Both the position numbers and the translations under genes were made by a program. A stretch of 64,000 nucleotides of DNA from assembly GCA_026196875.1 (NCBI GenBank), contig JAPHTP010000048.1:61879-125878 (forward strand). The letters run 5' to 3'. The notes under the pieces were generated by a model that worked only from the letters and a program-made list of their open reading frames with translations, was not told the origin of the DNA and did no database searches. The stretch comes from Kangiellaceae bacterium (lineage in GTDB: Bacteria > Pseudomonadota > Gammaproteobacteria > Enterobacterales > Kangiellaceae). Every line of letters starts with the position of its first letter. Positions within the stretch are counted from its first letter, which is position 1. Below, piece after piece: positions 11,294 through 19,809 of the stretch.

Positions 11294-12544
11294 TTGTATA
11301 ACAAGCGCTATTTATATTATTTTCTGTTCTTACTGTTTTCTGTTGTTTCCAGCTCAGGCATAGCTTCAGAAATCAAGGGCTTGGCTACCCTAGAAAAACT
11401 CAATATACCAATTTATATGGCGGCCACGTCAGGTTCTCCACCAGAGTCTACACAAGCTTTTCTTGATCGGCCTGCGCCATTCAAAATGCATGCTAGATAT
11501 ATTATTAACAAATACTCTGCTAGACGGAATAGTCAACTCTGGTTAAACGCTTTGTTAGTTGGCACTTCTCGTAGCAAGATTCGTAGCATGGAACCCGCAA
11601 TACTGGCATTTAAGCGTGTAGTCAATCACAATATGTATCGCGGCGACCGACTCACTTTTGATATCCGCCCTTCAGTCGGCACAGGGATCTTATTAAATGG
11701 TGAAGAACTCGCTTTTATCGAAGATCAGAATTTTCAAAATGCGCTCGTTAATTACTGGTATAGCGATAGGTCGACTTCGAAAAAATTTGCCGATCAAATA
11801 CGCGAAAAGCCGAACACTACTCGATTGAAGTCTTACGAAAAATTAGTTCTTGATGATAGATATAGAGACAGAAATAAGCAGATTAAGTCGGCGCTGCAAA
11901 AAAAGTCACTAGTACAAACGGAGCATGCCCAAGCAAAACCACTCCCAGTTAAAAAGAACCAGCCAAACCGCCCTATAGTTGCTCAAGGCTCACAGGACAA
12001 AAAGCCGGTACACCAGAAGCAAGCGAAAACCGAAAGCACTACCAATGTATCAAGCAAACCTCAACTGAAACCGAAAAATCAGGTCTCAAAAACAAAAGTT
12101 GTGCCAACCAACACACCACAAAAACCGTCAACTAAAAAAACCGTGGCTCAGCTAAAAGAAAAGCCTCCAATAAAGACCGACGAATCGCTTTTTGTAAGCC
12201 AGCTTTATGATACCTTGAGAGAAGACTATATACTCAATGTTGAAAACTATATTGAAAACAAAGCTCGCCCGGTTCCTTCTATGACAGTACGCAGAAAGCC
12301 CAAGGGGGAAGCACGTTTAAAAGTTCACCTGCGCCCGGATACAAACCAAATGGTCGTGCTAGAAATAGAGGTAGTTGAGGGCCAATTTGAGGACTCGCTA
12401 CGAGAGTCATTAAAAGCCTCAATCAAAAAGCTAAAGAGAATACCGCTGGCCCCTGATGCACTTGCGTCAGAAACGTTCACTGTCTATGTCAGTTTAGACT
12501 TTGCTAAGTGTAAGCGATCGACCTCCGCTTGGATTTGCTTCTGA
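11294..12544 (+). CDS. Secreted chalcone-isomerase-like protein with basic linker and TonB/TolA-like C-terminus
   Basis: A 416-residue exported protein beginning at TTG 11294, with AGAGA about seven bases upstream. A signal peptide (about 1-25) ends at SSGIASE. Residues about 30-195 resemble the bacterial chalcone-isomerase-like domain (GDRLTFDIRPSVGTGILLNGE, then a DQNFQNALVNYW block), a fold that often binds fatty-acid-like ligands without isomerase activity. A long Lys/Gln/Pro-rich linker (about 200-300) follows, and the last 115 residues look like a TonB/TolA C-terminal domain (KGEARLKVHLRPDTNQMV, repeated beta segments). The linker plus terminal domain suggest a periplasm-spanning role. 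Function is unknown and the domain calls are by eye. Confidence 0.6.
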   Translation: MYNKRYLYYFLFLLFSVVSSSGIASEIKGLATLEKLNIPIYMAATSGSPPESTQAFLDRPAPFKMHARYIINKYSARRNSQLWLNALLVGTSRSKIRSMEPAILAFKRVVNHNMYRGDRLTFDIRPSVGTGILLNGEELAFIEDQNFQNALVNYWYSDRSTSKKFADQIREKPNTTRLKSYEKLVLDDRYRDRNKQIKSALQKKSLVQTEHAQAKPLPVKKNQPNRPIVAQGSQDKKPVHQKQAKTESTTNVSSKPQLKPKNQVSKTKVVPTNTPQKPSTKKTVAQLKEKPPIKTDESLFVSQLYDTLREDYILNVENYIENKARPVPSMTVRRKPKGEARLKVHLRPDTNQMVVLEIEVVEGQFEDSLRESLKASIKKLKRIPLAPDALASETFTVYVSLDFAKCKRSTSAWICF

Positions 12545-12663
12545 GCTTACCTATTACTCTTGATTCGATTTTCGCCAATGAATGCTGGACCTTTATCTTA
12601 ACCGCCGACAAACAAACAAGGTTCGTCGGCTCAATAAACAACCTGGCCAGCAATACTTATCAA

Positions 12664-14151
12664 TTATGAATCTAAATACTGGCTTCGATACTGTAAGTGA
12701 TTTGGCATCTGGGCTACGGTCGAATTTATCGCACTTTTCATCTCATCAAATCTGGTGTTCATCTGCGACATATCGAATCTATCCATTCGAGGATCATAAG
12801 CAGATGGCCAAAATTGAAGATTCAAATACAGGCTTGATCGGAAAGGTTCAGAAAATGCTTCTTCTTCATAATAGGCTAACTGTCCACTATCAATAAAAGT
12901 CTTGAATTTATGTTGGAAAGACTGTGGATACTTCTCCAAGTTTATTGCGGACAGATTATTACTTGAGTTACCCGCTTTTTGTTCTAAGGAAAGATGATAA
13001 AGTAAATTGATATCTCGCATATTCTCGTACCACAAGTTCAACTTGCGGTTTAACTCGAATGATTCCAGCTCACAATCATCGGTTCTTGGAAATAGGGCAA
13101 TGAACTTTTGTAATCCCACAATGAAACCGTGAAAGTTTGATGCGTTAAGCGGTTCGTATTGTCCAAAAGCTCTGCCTAACGCAAGGTAATTTCCTTTCCA
13201 TGCAACCTCTCTGGTACCTATGATAAATTGTTCATCAACCACATCTTTCGCGAGTGAATCACTTTTTAGCTCTCTAGCAACTTCTTCAGCAGAAGTAACC
13301 CTGCTTGAGTAATAAACATCTTGAGCGCTACCATCTGCCAGACCAATTTGACGAACTATTTTATTGCTATCCGCTTTTACACGAGTAAACAACTCTTCGC
13401 CCTCATTGGAACTAAAAACCCTAGCAACGCGATCATTTTCAAACCACTCAGACCAGGACTTAATCTTAATTTCCATGGCCTCAGCAAACGGATTGGCAAT
13501 CTGATTAGTACAGTCTATAAAAAAGTCCCCGTTAACTTGTGTCAGATCATCCAATACCACATTAGTAATTCTGTCGTTCGAAGTATTTACCTCTTTTACC
13601 GCACCTTGGATAACGTTCACCCCCAGTGCTCGACAGCGATGTGCAAACAGAGCCTCAAGATCTTCGGCACTTAAATGCAAGGAATAGGACAATGTTGACA
13701 ATAATGAACCAGGGTTTTGTGGATGGACAAACTTATTGGCTAACGCGGCCTTGGCGGCAAGCGAATAATCGTTATAGTCAAAGGAACCTTGCTCGATTCT
13801 CTTCTTAATCGCAAAGTGTTGAAAGGAAACCAAATCCATTGGCCCACCATGAGTACCAAAAGGCTGAAAACACGATTTACCCTTACCATCCAAGTTTTCA
13901 AAAAGTGTTCCAAATTTGAAATTACTTTTTACATTACGCATGAGTGTTTTTTCGTCTAAGCCAATTAGATTGAATATTGAAATCGACTCCGGCTGCAAAG
14001 AAAGTGCATAAGAAGAATTTTGGGAACCACCACTGACAATAGAAACTGCAAAGCTTTCTTCATCAAACTGAGATTTTATGACTAACGCAGCTAGTTGAGC
14101 TTCAACACCATCGCCGAATATAACAATTTGTCTAATTTTTTTATTGTCCAT
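12664..14151 (-). CDS. Divergent tryptophan-halogenase-family flavoprotein, probably degenerate
   Basis: Paralogue of the neighbouring halogenase; 495 residues from ATG 14151, which has GAGAGAAG six bases upstream. The frame is open to 14187, but that would overlap the upstream gene. Shared blocks are the Lys-containing SNFKFGTLFENL (catalytic Lys of flavin halogenases), the YEPLNAS segment (position of the catalytic Glu) and the RFDMSQMNTRFDEM tail. However, the FAD loop is IFGDGVEAQ rather than GGGTAGW, and the WxWxIP motif is replaced by a VRQIGL-like stretch. It could be a non-halogenating partner or flavoprotein. The gene lies 16 bp downstream of the canonical copy, clearly in one operon. 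Confidence 0.7.
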   Translation of the reverse strand: MDNKKIRQIVIFGDGVEAQLAALVIKSQFDEESFAVSIVSGGSQNSSYALSLQPESISIFNLIGLDEKTLMRNVKSNFKFGTLFENLDGKGKSCFQPFGTHGGPMDLVSFQHFAIKKRIEQGSFDYNDYSLAAKAALANKFVHPQNPGSLLSTLSYSLHLSAEDLEALFAHRCRALGVNVIQGAVKEVNTSNDRITNVVLDDLTQVNGDFFIDCTNQIANPFAEAMEIKIKSWSEWFENDRVARVFSSNEGEELFTRVKADSNKIVRQIGLADGSAQDVYYSSRVTSAEEVARELKSDSLAKDVVDEQFIIGTREVAWKGNYLALGRAFGQYEPLNASNFHGFIVGLQKFIALFPRTDDCELESFELNRKLNLWYENMRDINLLYHLSLEQKAGNSSNNLSAINLEKYPQSFQHKFKTFIDSGQLAYYEEEAFSEPFRSSLYLNLQFWPSAYDPRMDRFDMSQMNTRFDEMKSAINSTVAQMPNHLQYRSQYLDS

Positions 14152-14167
14152 TTTTACTTCTCTCAAT

Positions 14168-15697
14168 TTAGCGCTTGGCTTGCTCAAAATTAGAAATCAA
14201 GTCACCCGCACAATAATTTTTTAGCGTTTCATTGTGGATAGGCATTGCAGTAACAGCATCTCTGGTTTCCTGTTTCATAACTTGCAATAGCTCTTTGATT
14301 TCTTGACTAGCAAATCTTTCTATTCGAGGGTCATAATTCTCAGGAATTATTCGCTGCCCGAACAACACTGCAAGCCAGTTGTGCTCAATAAACAGATCAG
14401 ATTGATTGTGGGAAACAAAGCCTGTCTTTTTGAACAATTCTATCCTGAACTTCACTTCATCTGGAACACTCATAGTTCTGCAATAATTCCAGAATTCGGT
14501 ATCGTCTCTTTCTGTTGCGTGATAATGAAGAATAAGAAAATCCCTCGATTCCTCATATTTCTGGGTCATCCTACGGTTAAACTCTTGCTCCCGAATCGGG
14601 TCAAAATTGTTGTCCGGAAAATGTTTGAGGAGCAACATTATCGCCCCCTGAATTAACGCTATACTCGTCGACTCTAATGGTTCTAAAAAGCCTCCAGATA
14701 ACCCAATCGCGACACAGTTCTTATGCCAGAGCTTGTCACGCTTTCCGGTAGTAAACTTTAATAGCCGGGGTTCATTGATTGCATCACCTTCAATATTCTC
14801 TAGTAGCTGACTGAGTCCTTCATCTTCGCTGATAAAGTTGTTACTAAAAACATTACCATCACCGGTTCTATTTTGCAGAGGAATCCGCCATTGCCACCCG
14901 GCTGTAAGTGCTTTAGCTCTGGTATAAGGAGGTATTTCTGCATCTCTAGAAGGGTAAGCGGAAGAAACGGCCCAAGCGCGATTGCAGGGGAGCCAATGAC
15001 TCCAGTCTAGAAAATCAATGCCTAGTGTTTGGTTAATCAATAATCCTCTAAACCCCGAGCAGTCAATAAATAGATCACCGGAAATGACTTCTCCATTATC
15101 TAAAGTCAACCCTGTAATGAATCCATTTTCAGGATTGGTCGAAACCTCATTAACAATACCTTCTTTTCTAGTAACTCCTTTTTGCTGTGCCCACTCACTT
15201 AAATAATCTGCATACAAATGTGCGTCAAACTGGAAAGCGTAAAAATATCTTGAGCCCATTTGTTCATCGTTATATTGGCGATGAGCATATCGATTTAGAT
15301 CGGAAGCTACTGACGGTACATTAAAGTCATGTATCCAGGCATCTTTTTCTGACTGGTTGATACTTAGCCAAAAGTGATGGAACGAAATATCATTGATAGG
15401 CCTTCCAAAAAATCCAAACGCATGATTATATGCGTCGCCCTTTCTCGCCCAGTTTTCGAATCGAATCCCCAACTTAAAAGTGGCATTGGTGCGACTCATA
15501 AATTCTTTTTCATCAATTCCCAATGCAGCATTAAACTGGCGTATAACCGGTATTGTCGCTTCCCCAACCCCAACTTTAGCGATTTGCTCTGACTCAACGA
15601 GCGTAATATCGCATGCTTCAGGTAAGTGACGAGCTAACGCAGAAGCCGTCATCCAGCCAGCCGTTCCGCCGCCGACGATAACAATATTTTTTATCAT
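14168..15697 (-). CDS. Flavin-dependent tryptophan-halogenase family protein
   Basis: A 509-residue FAD-dependent halogenase-family protein. Signature motifs: GGGTAGWM at residues 8-15 (FAD binding), VGVGEATIP, TNATFKLGIRFENW with the catalytic Lys, GWQWRIPLQ (the WxWxIP halogenase motif) and FLEPLESTSI with the catalytic Glu. Established members use FADH2, O2 and halide to make HOCl or HOBr that is passed to the Lys. Whether this enzyme acts on free Trp, a peptide or another aromatic is unknown. No dedicated flavin reductase gene is seen next to it. The divergent paralogue follows immediately downstream. Confidence 0.85.
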   Translation of the reverse strand: MIKNIVIVGGGTAGWMTASALARHLPEACDITLVESEQIAKVGVGEATIPVIRQFNAALGIDEKEFMSRTNATFKLGIRFENWARKGDAYNHAFGFFGRPINDISFHHFWLSINQSEKDAWIHDFNVPSVASDLNRYAHRQYNDEQMGSRYFYAFQFDAHLYADYLSEWAQQKGVTRKEGIVNEVSTNPENGFITGLTLDNGEVISGDLFIDCSGFRGLLINQTLGIDFLDWSHWLPCNRAWAVSSAYPSRDAEIPPYTRAKALTAGWQWRIPLQNRTGDGNVFSNNFISEDEGLSQLLENIEGDAINEPRLLKFTTGKRDKLWHKNCVAIGLSGGFLEPLESTSIALIQGAIMLLLKHFPDNNFDPIREQEFNRRMTQKYEESRDFLILHYHATERDDTEFWNYCRTMSVPDEVKFRIELFKKTGFVSHNQSDLFIEHNWLAVLFGQRIIPENYDPRIERFASQEIKELLQVMKQETRDAVTAMPIHNETLKNYCAGDLISNFEQAKR

Positions 15698-15825
15698 GAT
15701 TTAGACTTATTCATTTAAAGTATGGACCAGAGAATAACGAGTATAAGTTAATAAGTCCAGACAGCGCTCAGGCCCGATGTACTATAGTGTGGTGGAACAC
15801 CTAGTGTAAGAGGGTTAATCATATA

Positions 15826-15945
15826 ATGAATTTCAAATCAGGTACTTTTAAAAAACTGCGTTTTAAAAACAAGCTAAATGATCTAGGTCAAAAAACAGTC
15901 CAAAATCATCGCTATTTTAGGGAGGATTTTCAATGTAGTAATTGA
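15826..15945 (+). CDS. Possible 39-residue basic peptide ORF
   Basis: A short ATG-to-TGA frame of 39 residues, rich in Lys/Arg/Asn, in the 310-bp gap between the halogenase operon and the Spy-like gene. It begins MNFKSGTFKKLRFKNK and ends FQCSN. AGAGGG lies about 12 bases upstream of the ATG, rather far for a ribosome site, and a perfect GNRA-loop hairpin (15946-15967) follows the stop directly. I do not recognise it and it has no Trp. It may be a real small protein or only a chance frame. Confidence 0.3.
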   Translation: MNFKSGTFKKLRFKNKLNDLGQKTVQNHRYFREDFQCSN

Positions 15946-15967
15946 AGGCCTCTTGCGAAAGAGGCCT
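15946..15967. other. Perfect GCGA-tetraloop hairpin
   Basis: AGGCCTCTT at 15946-15954 pairs perfectly with AAGAGGCCT at 15959-15967 around a GCGA loop, a very stable nine-base-pair stem. There is no U-tract on either strand, so it is not a standard intrinsic terminator. It might be an RNA stability or processing element between the small frame and the 3' end of the Spy-like gene. Confidence 0.5.
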
Positions 15968-16007
15968 AATTCAAAGGCCTTTATTTATCCTATAAAAAAT
16001 GGCCGTT

Positions 16008-16526
16008 TTATTCCATTTCAAATCGTTGTTTCATTTTCTCGTGACGAGTTTTCATTTTCGCAATTCGCTTTTCTTTGATTGCCTCTAGCTTTGATTTTTG
16101 CTCGTCAGTAAGCAGTTTCATCACTTCTTGCTTCAGTTGGGCTCTCTGGATTAATTGATCGGCTTTAAGCTCCGCAATTTGTAGACTCAACGCCTTGATT
16201 GCTCCCTCGTCAATTTGTTCAGCATTCATCAATTGCCGCATTTGCTTTTTCAAACCGTGTATCTCTTGACGTTTTACTTTGAAGGTTCCTTTCTTGGCAT
16301 TCTTAACAGCTTTCAACTGTTCTTTTTGCTCATCTGTCAGATCTAGATGACGCAACGCGGCACGAAAAAGGTCTTTGCCATCTTCCATTCGATGATGCTT
16401 ACCATGCCTCATTTTTTCCTTAAATTCAGCTTTTTCAGCCGCCGATTCAAATTTGGGATGAGCCATAACTGCTCCGCTCAATAATCCCACTAATAACACA
16501 CCTGAAATTAATGTTTTTTTGTTCAT
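16008..16526 (-). CDS. Spy/CpxP family periplasmic chaperone
   Basis: A 172-residue exported helical protein. A signal peptide (about 1-22) ends in AVMAHP. Two LTxxQ-type motifs are present, LDLTDEQKEQLKAVK (about 57-71) and LLTDEQKSKLEAIK (about 138-151), which define the Spy/CpxP family. The rest is strongly charged helix. Family members are ATP-independent periplasmic chaperones or feedback inhibitors of the Cpx kinase. It is divergent from a CpxR/CpxA-type pair, and the shared intergenic region holds a CpxR-like box, so autoregulated envelope-stress expression is likely. Confidence 0.85.
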   Translation of the reverse strand: MNKKTLISGVLLVGLLSGAVMAHPKFESAAEKAEFKEKMRHGKHHRMEDGKDLFRAALRHLDLTDEQKEQLKAVKNAKKGTFKVKRQEIHGLKKQMRQLMNAEQIDEGAIKALSLQIAELKADQLIQRAQLKQEVMKLLTDEQKSKLEAIKEKRIAKMKTRHEKMKQRFEME

Positions 16527-16638
16527 CGCTTGTTCCTCTTCAACTGGAATTTGTTTTCGCTTGCCAGGGATAAATTGCTCTAATAATCTCTAACGATTGC
16601 CATTTTATCGCTATAATTGCAAAGTGCTGTCAGGCAAT

Positions 16639-16654
16639 GTAAAGGTTGTGTAAA
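16639..16654 (+). promoter_or_regulatory. CpxR-like box (GTAAA-N6-GTAAA)
   Basis: Two GTAAA half-sites at 16639-16643 and 16650-16654, separated by six bases, match the tandem GTAAA(N4-8)GTAAA pattern known for E. coli CpxR. The site lies between the divergent Spy-like gene and the CpxR/CpxA-type genes, as expected for an autoregulated Cpx locus. Regulation is inferred from motif and context. Confidence 0.6.
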
Positions 16655-16760
16655 GAGGCTTATGCATTTATTAATGCGGTCCGATGACTATGTTAAACTT
16701 GAACCGAAAATGGCCATAAAGGTCCAAGCTAAAAGCACTTTGGAGAGTAATAACCAAAAT

Positions 16761-17456
16761 ATGAACAATATTCTGATTGCAGATGATGATGTAGAGTTAT
16801 GCCAATTATTAAAGGACTATTTATCGCAAGAAGGATTTAATGTTTACTTGGTGCATACCGGCCAAGCGGCCATCGAAAGGGCCCGCTCGGGACAACACGA
16901 CTTGCTGATTCTTGATGTTATGATGCCAGAGAAAAATGGGTTTGAAGCACTCGCAGAGATCCGCCAAAAAACGCAGTTGCCTGTCATCATGCTTACCGCT
17001 CGGGGCGACAAAGTCGATCGCATCGTTGGGTTAGAGATGGGCGCGGATGATTACGTAGCCAAACCCTGCGATCCCCGCGAGTTAGTAGCAAGAATTCGGG
17101 CCGTCACCAGACGCTTAACCCAGGTTCAGTCGAACCATACTGCGAGCGATTTTATTCAAGTGGATGACGTTTCTCTTGATTTAGGTAATCGTCAAGTCAA
17201 AGTTGGCGAAATAGAAATTGAGCTGACTTCAACCGAGTTCGACCTGCTGAAGCTACTACTGGAAAATGCAGGGAGCTTAGTTTCTAGAGAAAAAATAAGC
17301 GAGGTGTGCCTGGGCAAAAAATTACAGCCCTTTGATAGAAGCATTGATATGCACCTGAGTAATGTGAGAAAAAAATTGGGGGTATTTGAGTTAGATAAGG
17401 AAAGGATTAAAACCATTCGAGGCAACGGCTATCAATATTTAGTTTGGAGTCACTAG
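16761..17456 (+). CDS. OmpR/PhoB-family response regulator, CpxR-like
   Basis: A 231-residue regulator from ATG 16761. The receiver domain (1-120) has DDD near the N-terminus, the phospho-acceptor Asp in LLILDVMMPEKNG, Thr in VIMLTARGDK and Lys in VAKPCDP. The C-terminal winged helix (about 135-230) contains LTSTEFDLLKLLLENAG and IKTIRGNGYQYL. The frame extends upstream to 16617, but MNNILIADDD matches the CpxR start and the upstream part would cover the CpxR-like box, so 16761 is chosen; GGAGAG lies about 13 bases before it. Paired with the kinase gene that overlaps its stop. Confidence 0.85.
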   Translation: MNNILIADDDVELCQLLKDYLSQEGFNVYLVHTGQAAIERARSGQHDLLILDVMMPEKNGFEALAEIRQKTQLPVIMLTARGDKVDRIVGLEMGADDYVAKPCDPRELVARIRAVTRRLTQVQSNHTASDFIQVDDVSLDLGNRQVKVGEIEIELTSTEFDLLKLLLENAGSLVSREKISEVCLGKKLQPFDRSIDMHLSNVRKKLGVFELDKERIKTIRGNGYQYLVWSH

Positions 17457-18850
17457 TGGCTCACGCAGAAATAGTTCAAACTAAACACAAACAACCAAAA
17501 TTTAAATTCAAACTATTTTGGAAGATCTTACTTTGGTTTTGGATTAGTTTGGTGCTAATCGTCACCACTCACTTATTTATTGCTTACGTCAGTAGCGACA
17601 AACCACATTATCGCCCCTTACCGCCACCGGTAGAAAAAGAATTATATTTTCTTACGACTAAAGTAAAAAAAATTGTCAAACGTACGCGCCGAGATAACCT
17701 TGCTAAAAAAATGTTGTGGAATGCTTTCCTCCTCGATCAAAGCTCGACTGAGATTTTTAACCGCGACGTGCCCGAAGTATTGCTTGATTTACATTCCAGG
17801 GTATTGCGCCAAGGCAGATTACTATCAGTAAGACAAAATCGAGAGGGATACTTTGGCGGGACAAAAATTGAAGTAAAAGGCCAAACCTACTATGTGTACT
17901 CACGCCATACCGCACCTCGATTCACTCGACATATCCTGGGTAATTTTTTTCGCGACTTTGCGCGCAGTTTATTAGTTGTCACTTTTCTAATTAGTTTTCC
18001 ACTAAGTTTTGTTTTATCTTGGCTAATAACAAGGCCAATAAGGCGCCTTCAAGACGCGACTAATCAATTATCGCGCAATCTTAAGCAAAGTGAAGAAATT
18101 CAAAAATTAAGCCAGCGCAGTGATGAGTTTGGCGAGCTTGCGAGAGATTTTGACCAAATGGGTCAGCATCTTTCTACTACCTTACGTTCTCAGAAACAAC
18201 TTTTGAGCGACGTTTCTCACGAGCTACGTTCGCCACTTACTCGGTTACAAATTGCTTTGGGACTGGCAGAAAGAAATGCCTCGATTGAAGCCAAAGAACA
18301 ACTGGCACGAATTAAGAAAGAATCAATTCGAATGAACGAGATGCTTGAGAATCTGCTCGCTTTATCCAAGTTAGATTCCGATGAGATAAGTGCCCAAAAG
18401 GAGCTTATCGATTTTTGCCCGTTGGTCAGAATGGTCATAGAAGACGCCCGCTTTGAAGCAGAACAGGCCGATATTTGTATTGACCTAGCTCTACCTGAAA
18501 AATGCCGATTTAGTGGTGTTAAATCCGCATTAATTAGCGGGATCGAAAATATTGTTCGAAACGCCATTCGTTATGCTGGACAAGGCGGCAAAATCACGTG
18601 CGGCCTATACTGCGATAACGACTCAATTCTGCTTACAATAGAAGATACCGGCCCAGGACTTCCGGAAGAGCAACTGGATAAGATCTTTGATGCATTCTAC
18701 CGACCTGACTTCGACAGAAACCGTGCTTCGGGCGGTGCGGGACTAGGGCTTTCTATAGCCAAACGAGCTTTTGCCATCAACAATGGCGCGATTAGCGCTA
18801 GCAATATTCAACCGCACGGTTTAAAAGTCGAAGTGCGGTTTATGGTTTGA
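17456..18850 (+). CDS. CpxA-like sensor histidine kinase
   Basis: A 464-residue inner-membrane kinase starting at GTG 17456, which shares one base with the regulator's TAG stop and has TTTGGAG about six bases upstream; an in-frame TTG at 17444 is less likely. Order: cytoplasmic tail, TM1 (about 22-45), a periplasmic sensor of about 125 residues, TM2 (about 170-190), HAMP with the LITRPIRRL start, HisKA with LLSDVSHELRSPLTRLQ, and HATPase (NIVRNAIRYA, EDTGPGLP, GGAGLGLSIAK). The organisation is that of CpxA. It probably responds to envelope stress with the divergent Spy/CpxP-like protein as a modulator. Confidence 0.85.
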   Translation: MAHAEIVQTKHKQPKFKFKLFWKILLWFWISLVLIVTTHLFIAYVSSDKPHYRPLPPPVEKELYFLTTKVKKIVKRTRRDNLAKKMLWNAFLLDQSSTEIFNRDVPEVLLDLHSRVLRQGRLLSVRQNREGYFGGTKIEVKGQTYYVYSRHTAPRFTRHILGNFFRDFARSLLVVTFLISFPLSFVLSWLITRPIRRLQDATNQLSRNLKQSEEIQKLSQRSDEFGELARDFDQMGQHLSTTLRSQKQLLSDVSHELRSPLTRLQIALGLAERNASIEAKEQLARIKKESIRMNEMLENLLALSKLDSDEISAQKELIDFCPLVRMVIEDARFEAEQADICIDLALPEKCRFSGVKSALISGIENIVRNAIRYAGQGGKITCGLYCDNDSILLTIEDTGPGLPEEQLDKIFDAFYRPDFDRNRASGGAGLGLSIAKRAFAINNGAISASNIQPHGLKVEVRFMV

Positions 18851-18891
18851 CTAAAAGTCCAATAAACCCTAATGCTATTTAAGCTTAGCTT

Positions 18892-19521
18892 TTACAGCTG
18901 ATAAATATTTTCAAGCTGATTAACAGAGTTGGTAGTAACTTCAAGATCTTTTAATAATCCATCAGCCAATCCGTAGATTAATCCATGAACCGAAAGCTGC
19001 TGGCCCCTTTTCCACGCCCTTTGAACAATCGTGGTATAACAAATGTTACTCACTTGCTGCTTAACATTGAGTTCACAAAGCAAATTAAACTTATCGTCTT
19101 CTGATGAGCACTGGTTAATTTCATCAAGATTACCTTGATAGACGTCCTTTATCGAACGTAGCCAGTGATCAACGATACCGTGCTCAGTGTTTTCCATGGC
19201 AGCTTTCACTCCGCCACAGTTATAATGTCCGCACAAGATGATATCGTTTACTTGCAACACATTAACCGCGTATTCCAACACTGATAAAACATTGAGGTCT
19301 GAGTGGTTTACCTGGTTGGCAATATTTCGATGAACAAAAACCTCCCCTGGTTGTAAGCCCACAATCGTATTAGCAGGTACTCGGCTATCAGAACAACCGA
19401 TCCATAAATAGTTTGGATTTTGTAGCTTAGCCAATTTGTCGAAGATCCCAGGGTTTTTCTCGGCAAACTGTTTTGACCATTCTTTATTGTTTTCGATTAA
19501 TTGTTTAATTCTATCGCTCAT
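18892..19521 (-). CDS. Beta-class carbonic anhydrase
   Basis: A 209-residue zinc enzyme interconverting CO2 and bicarbonate. Zinc and catalytic residues are visible as C43-x-D45-x-R47 in IGCSDSRVPAN and H99-x-x-C102 in CGHYNCGGVKAAM. Length and the GEVFVHRNIANQV segment match the Can/CynT family of proteobacteria. It runs convergently with the Cpx-type kinase gene. The GGA-rich sRNA upstream has its own terminator about 130 bp before this gene, so the two are separate units. Confidence 0.93.
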   Translation of the reverse strand: MSDRIKQLIENNKEWSKQFAEKNPGIFDKLAKLQNPNYLWIGCSDSRVPANTIVGLQPGEVFVHRNIANQVNHSDLNVLSVLEYAVNVLQVNDIILCGHYNCGGVKAAMENTEHGIVDHWLRSIKDVYQGNLDEINQCSSEDDKFNLLCELNVKQQVSNICYTTIVQRAWKRGQQLSVHGLIYGLADGLLKDLEVTTNSVNQLENIYQL

Positions 19522-19654
19522 TTATTGACCAGTTAGTTATTTGGAACTAGGGTATTTTATCGAAATTTTAACAAAAGTGCCTGATCCAGATTAGGATAAA
19601 AATAAGAGGTAAGAGTAGATAGAATTAAATACTTGGCGTTTGACGCTTATTTAA

Positions 19655-19682
19655 GGCAAAAAGGGCGACCTAAGTCGCCCTC
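19655..19682 (-). terminator. Intrinsic terminator of the GGA-rich sRNA
   Basis: A seven-base-pair GC-rich stem (19663-19669 with 19674-19680, loop 19670-19673) is followed on the minus strand by five U residues. The opposite strand lacks a U-tract, so the terminator is directional and ends the sRNA. Confidence 0.85.
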
Positions 19683-19803
19683 GTATGCTCGTCTTTCATC
19701 CTATGAAAGTTGTGCTCCTTGCTACTTCCTTGCGTATCAATTCCTTGATTTGAAAGTCCGTTTTCTGTTTGTCCTTTAAGTCCAGCGTCATCCGTGTCGC
19801 TTG
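19655..19803 (-). ncRNA. CsrB/RsmZ-type CsrA-sequestering small RNA
   Basis: On the minus strand this segment of about 150 nt carries eight GGA triplets within 95 nt (plus-strand TCC at 19699, 19716, 19727, 19742, 19757, 19772, 19781 and 19791). One is displayed in the loop region of a perfect hairpin, CTTTCAT-AGG-ATGAAAG. The RNA ends in a strong intrinsic terminator (GGGCGAC-CTAA-GTCGCCC then T5, minus strand). A promoter-like TTGTTT-N16-TATTCT sits at 19837-19810. No convincing ORF covers it. Regularly spaced GGA sites in stem-loops plus terminator are the hallmark of CsrB/RsmY/RsmZ RNAs that titrate CsrA. The identification is by architecture, not by similarity search. Confidence 0.8.
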
Positions 19804-19809
19804 GTATAT

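Noticed and set aside
16617..16760. Longer N-terminus for the CpxR-like regulator
   Set aside because: The extra 48 residues have no receiver homology and the DNA carries the CpxR-like box; MNNILIADDD is the family start.
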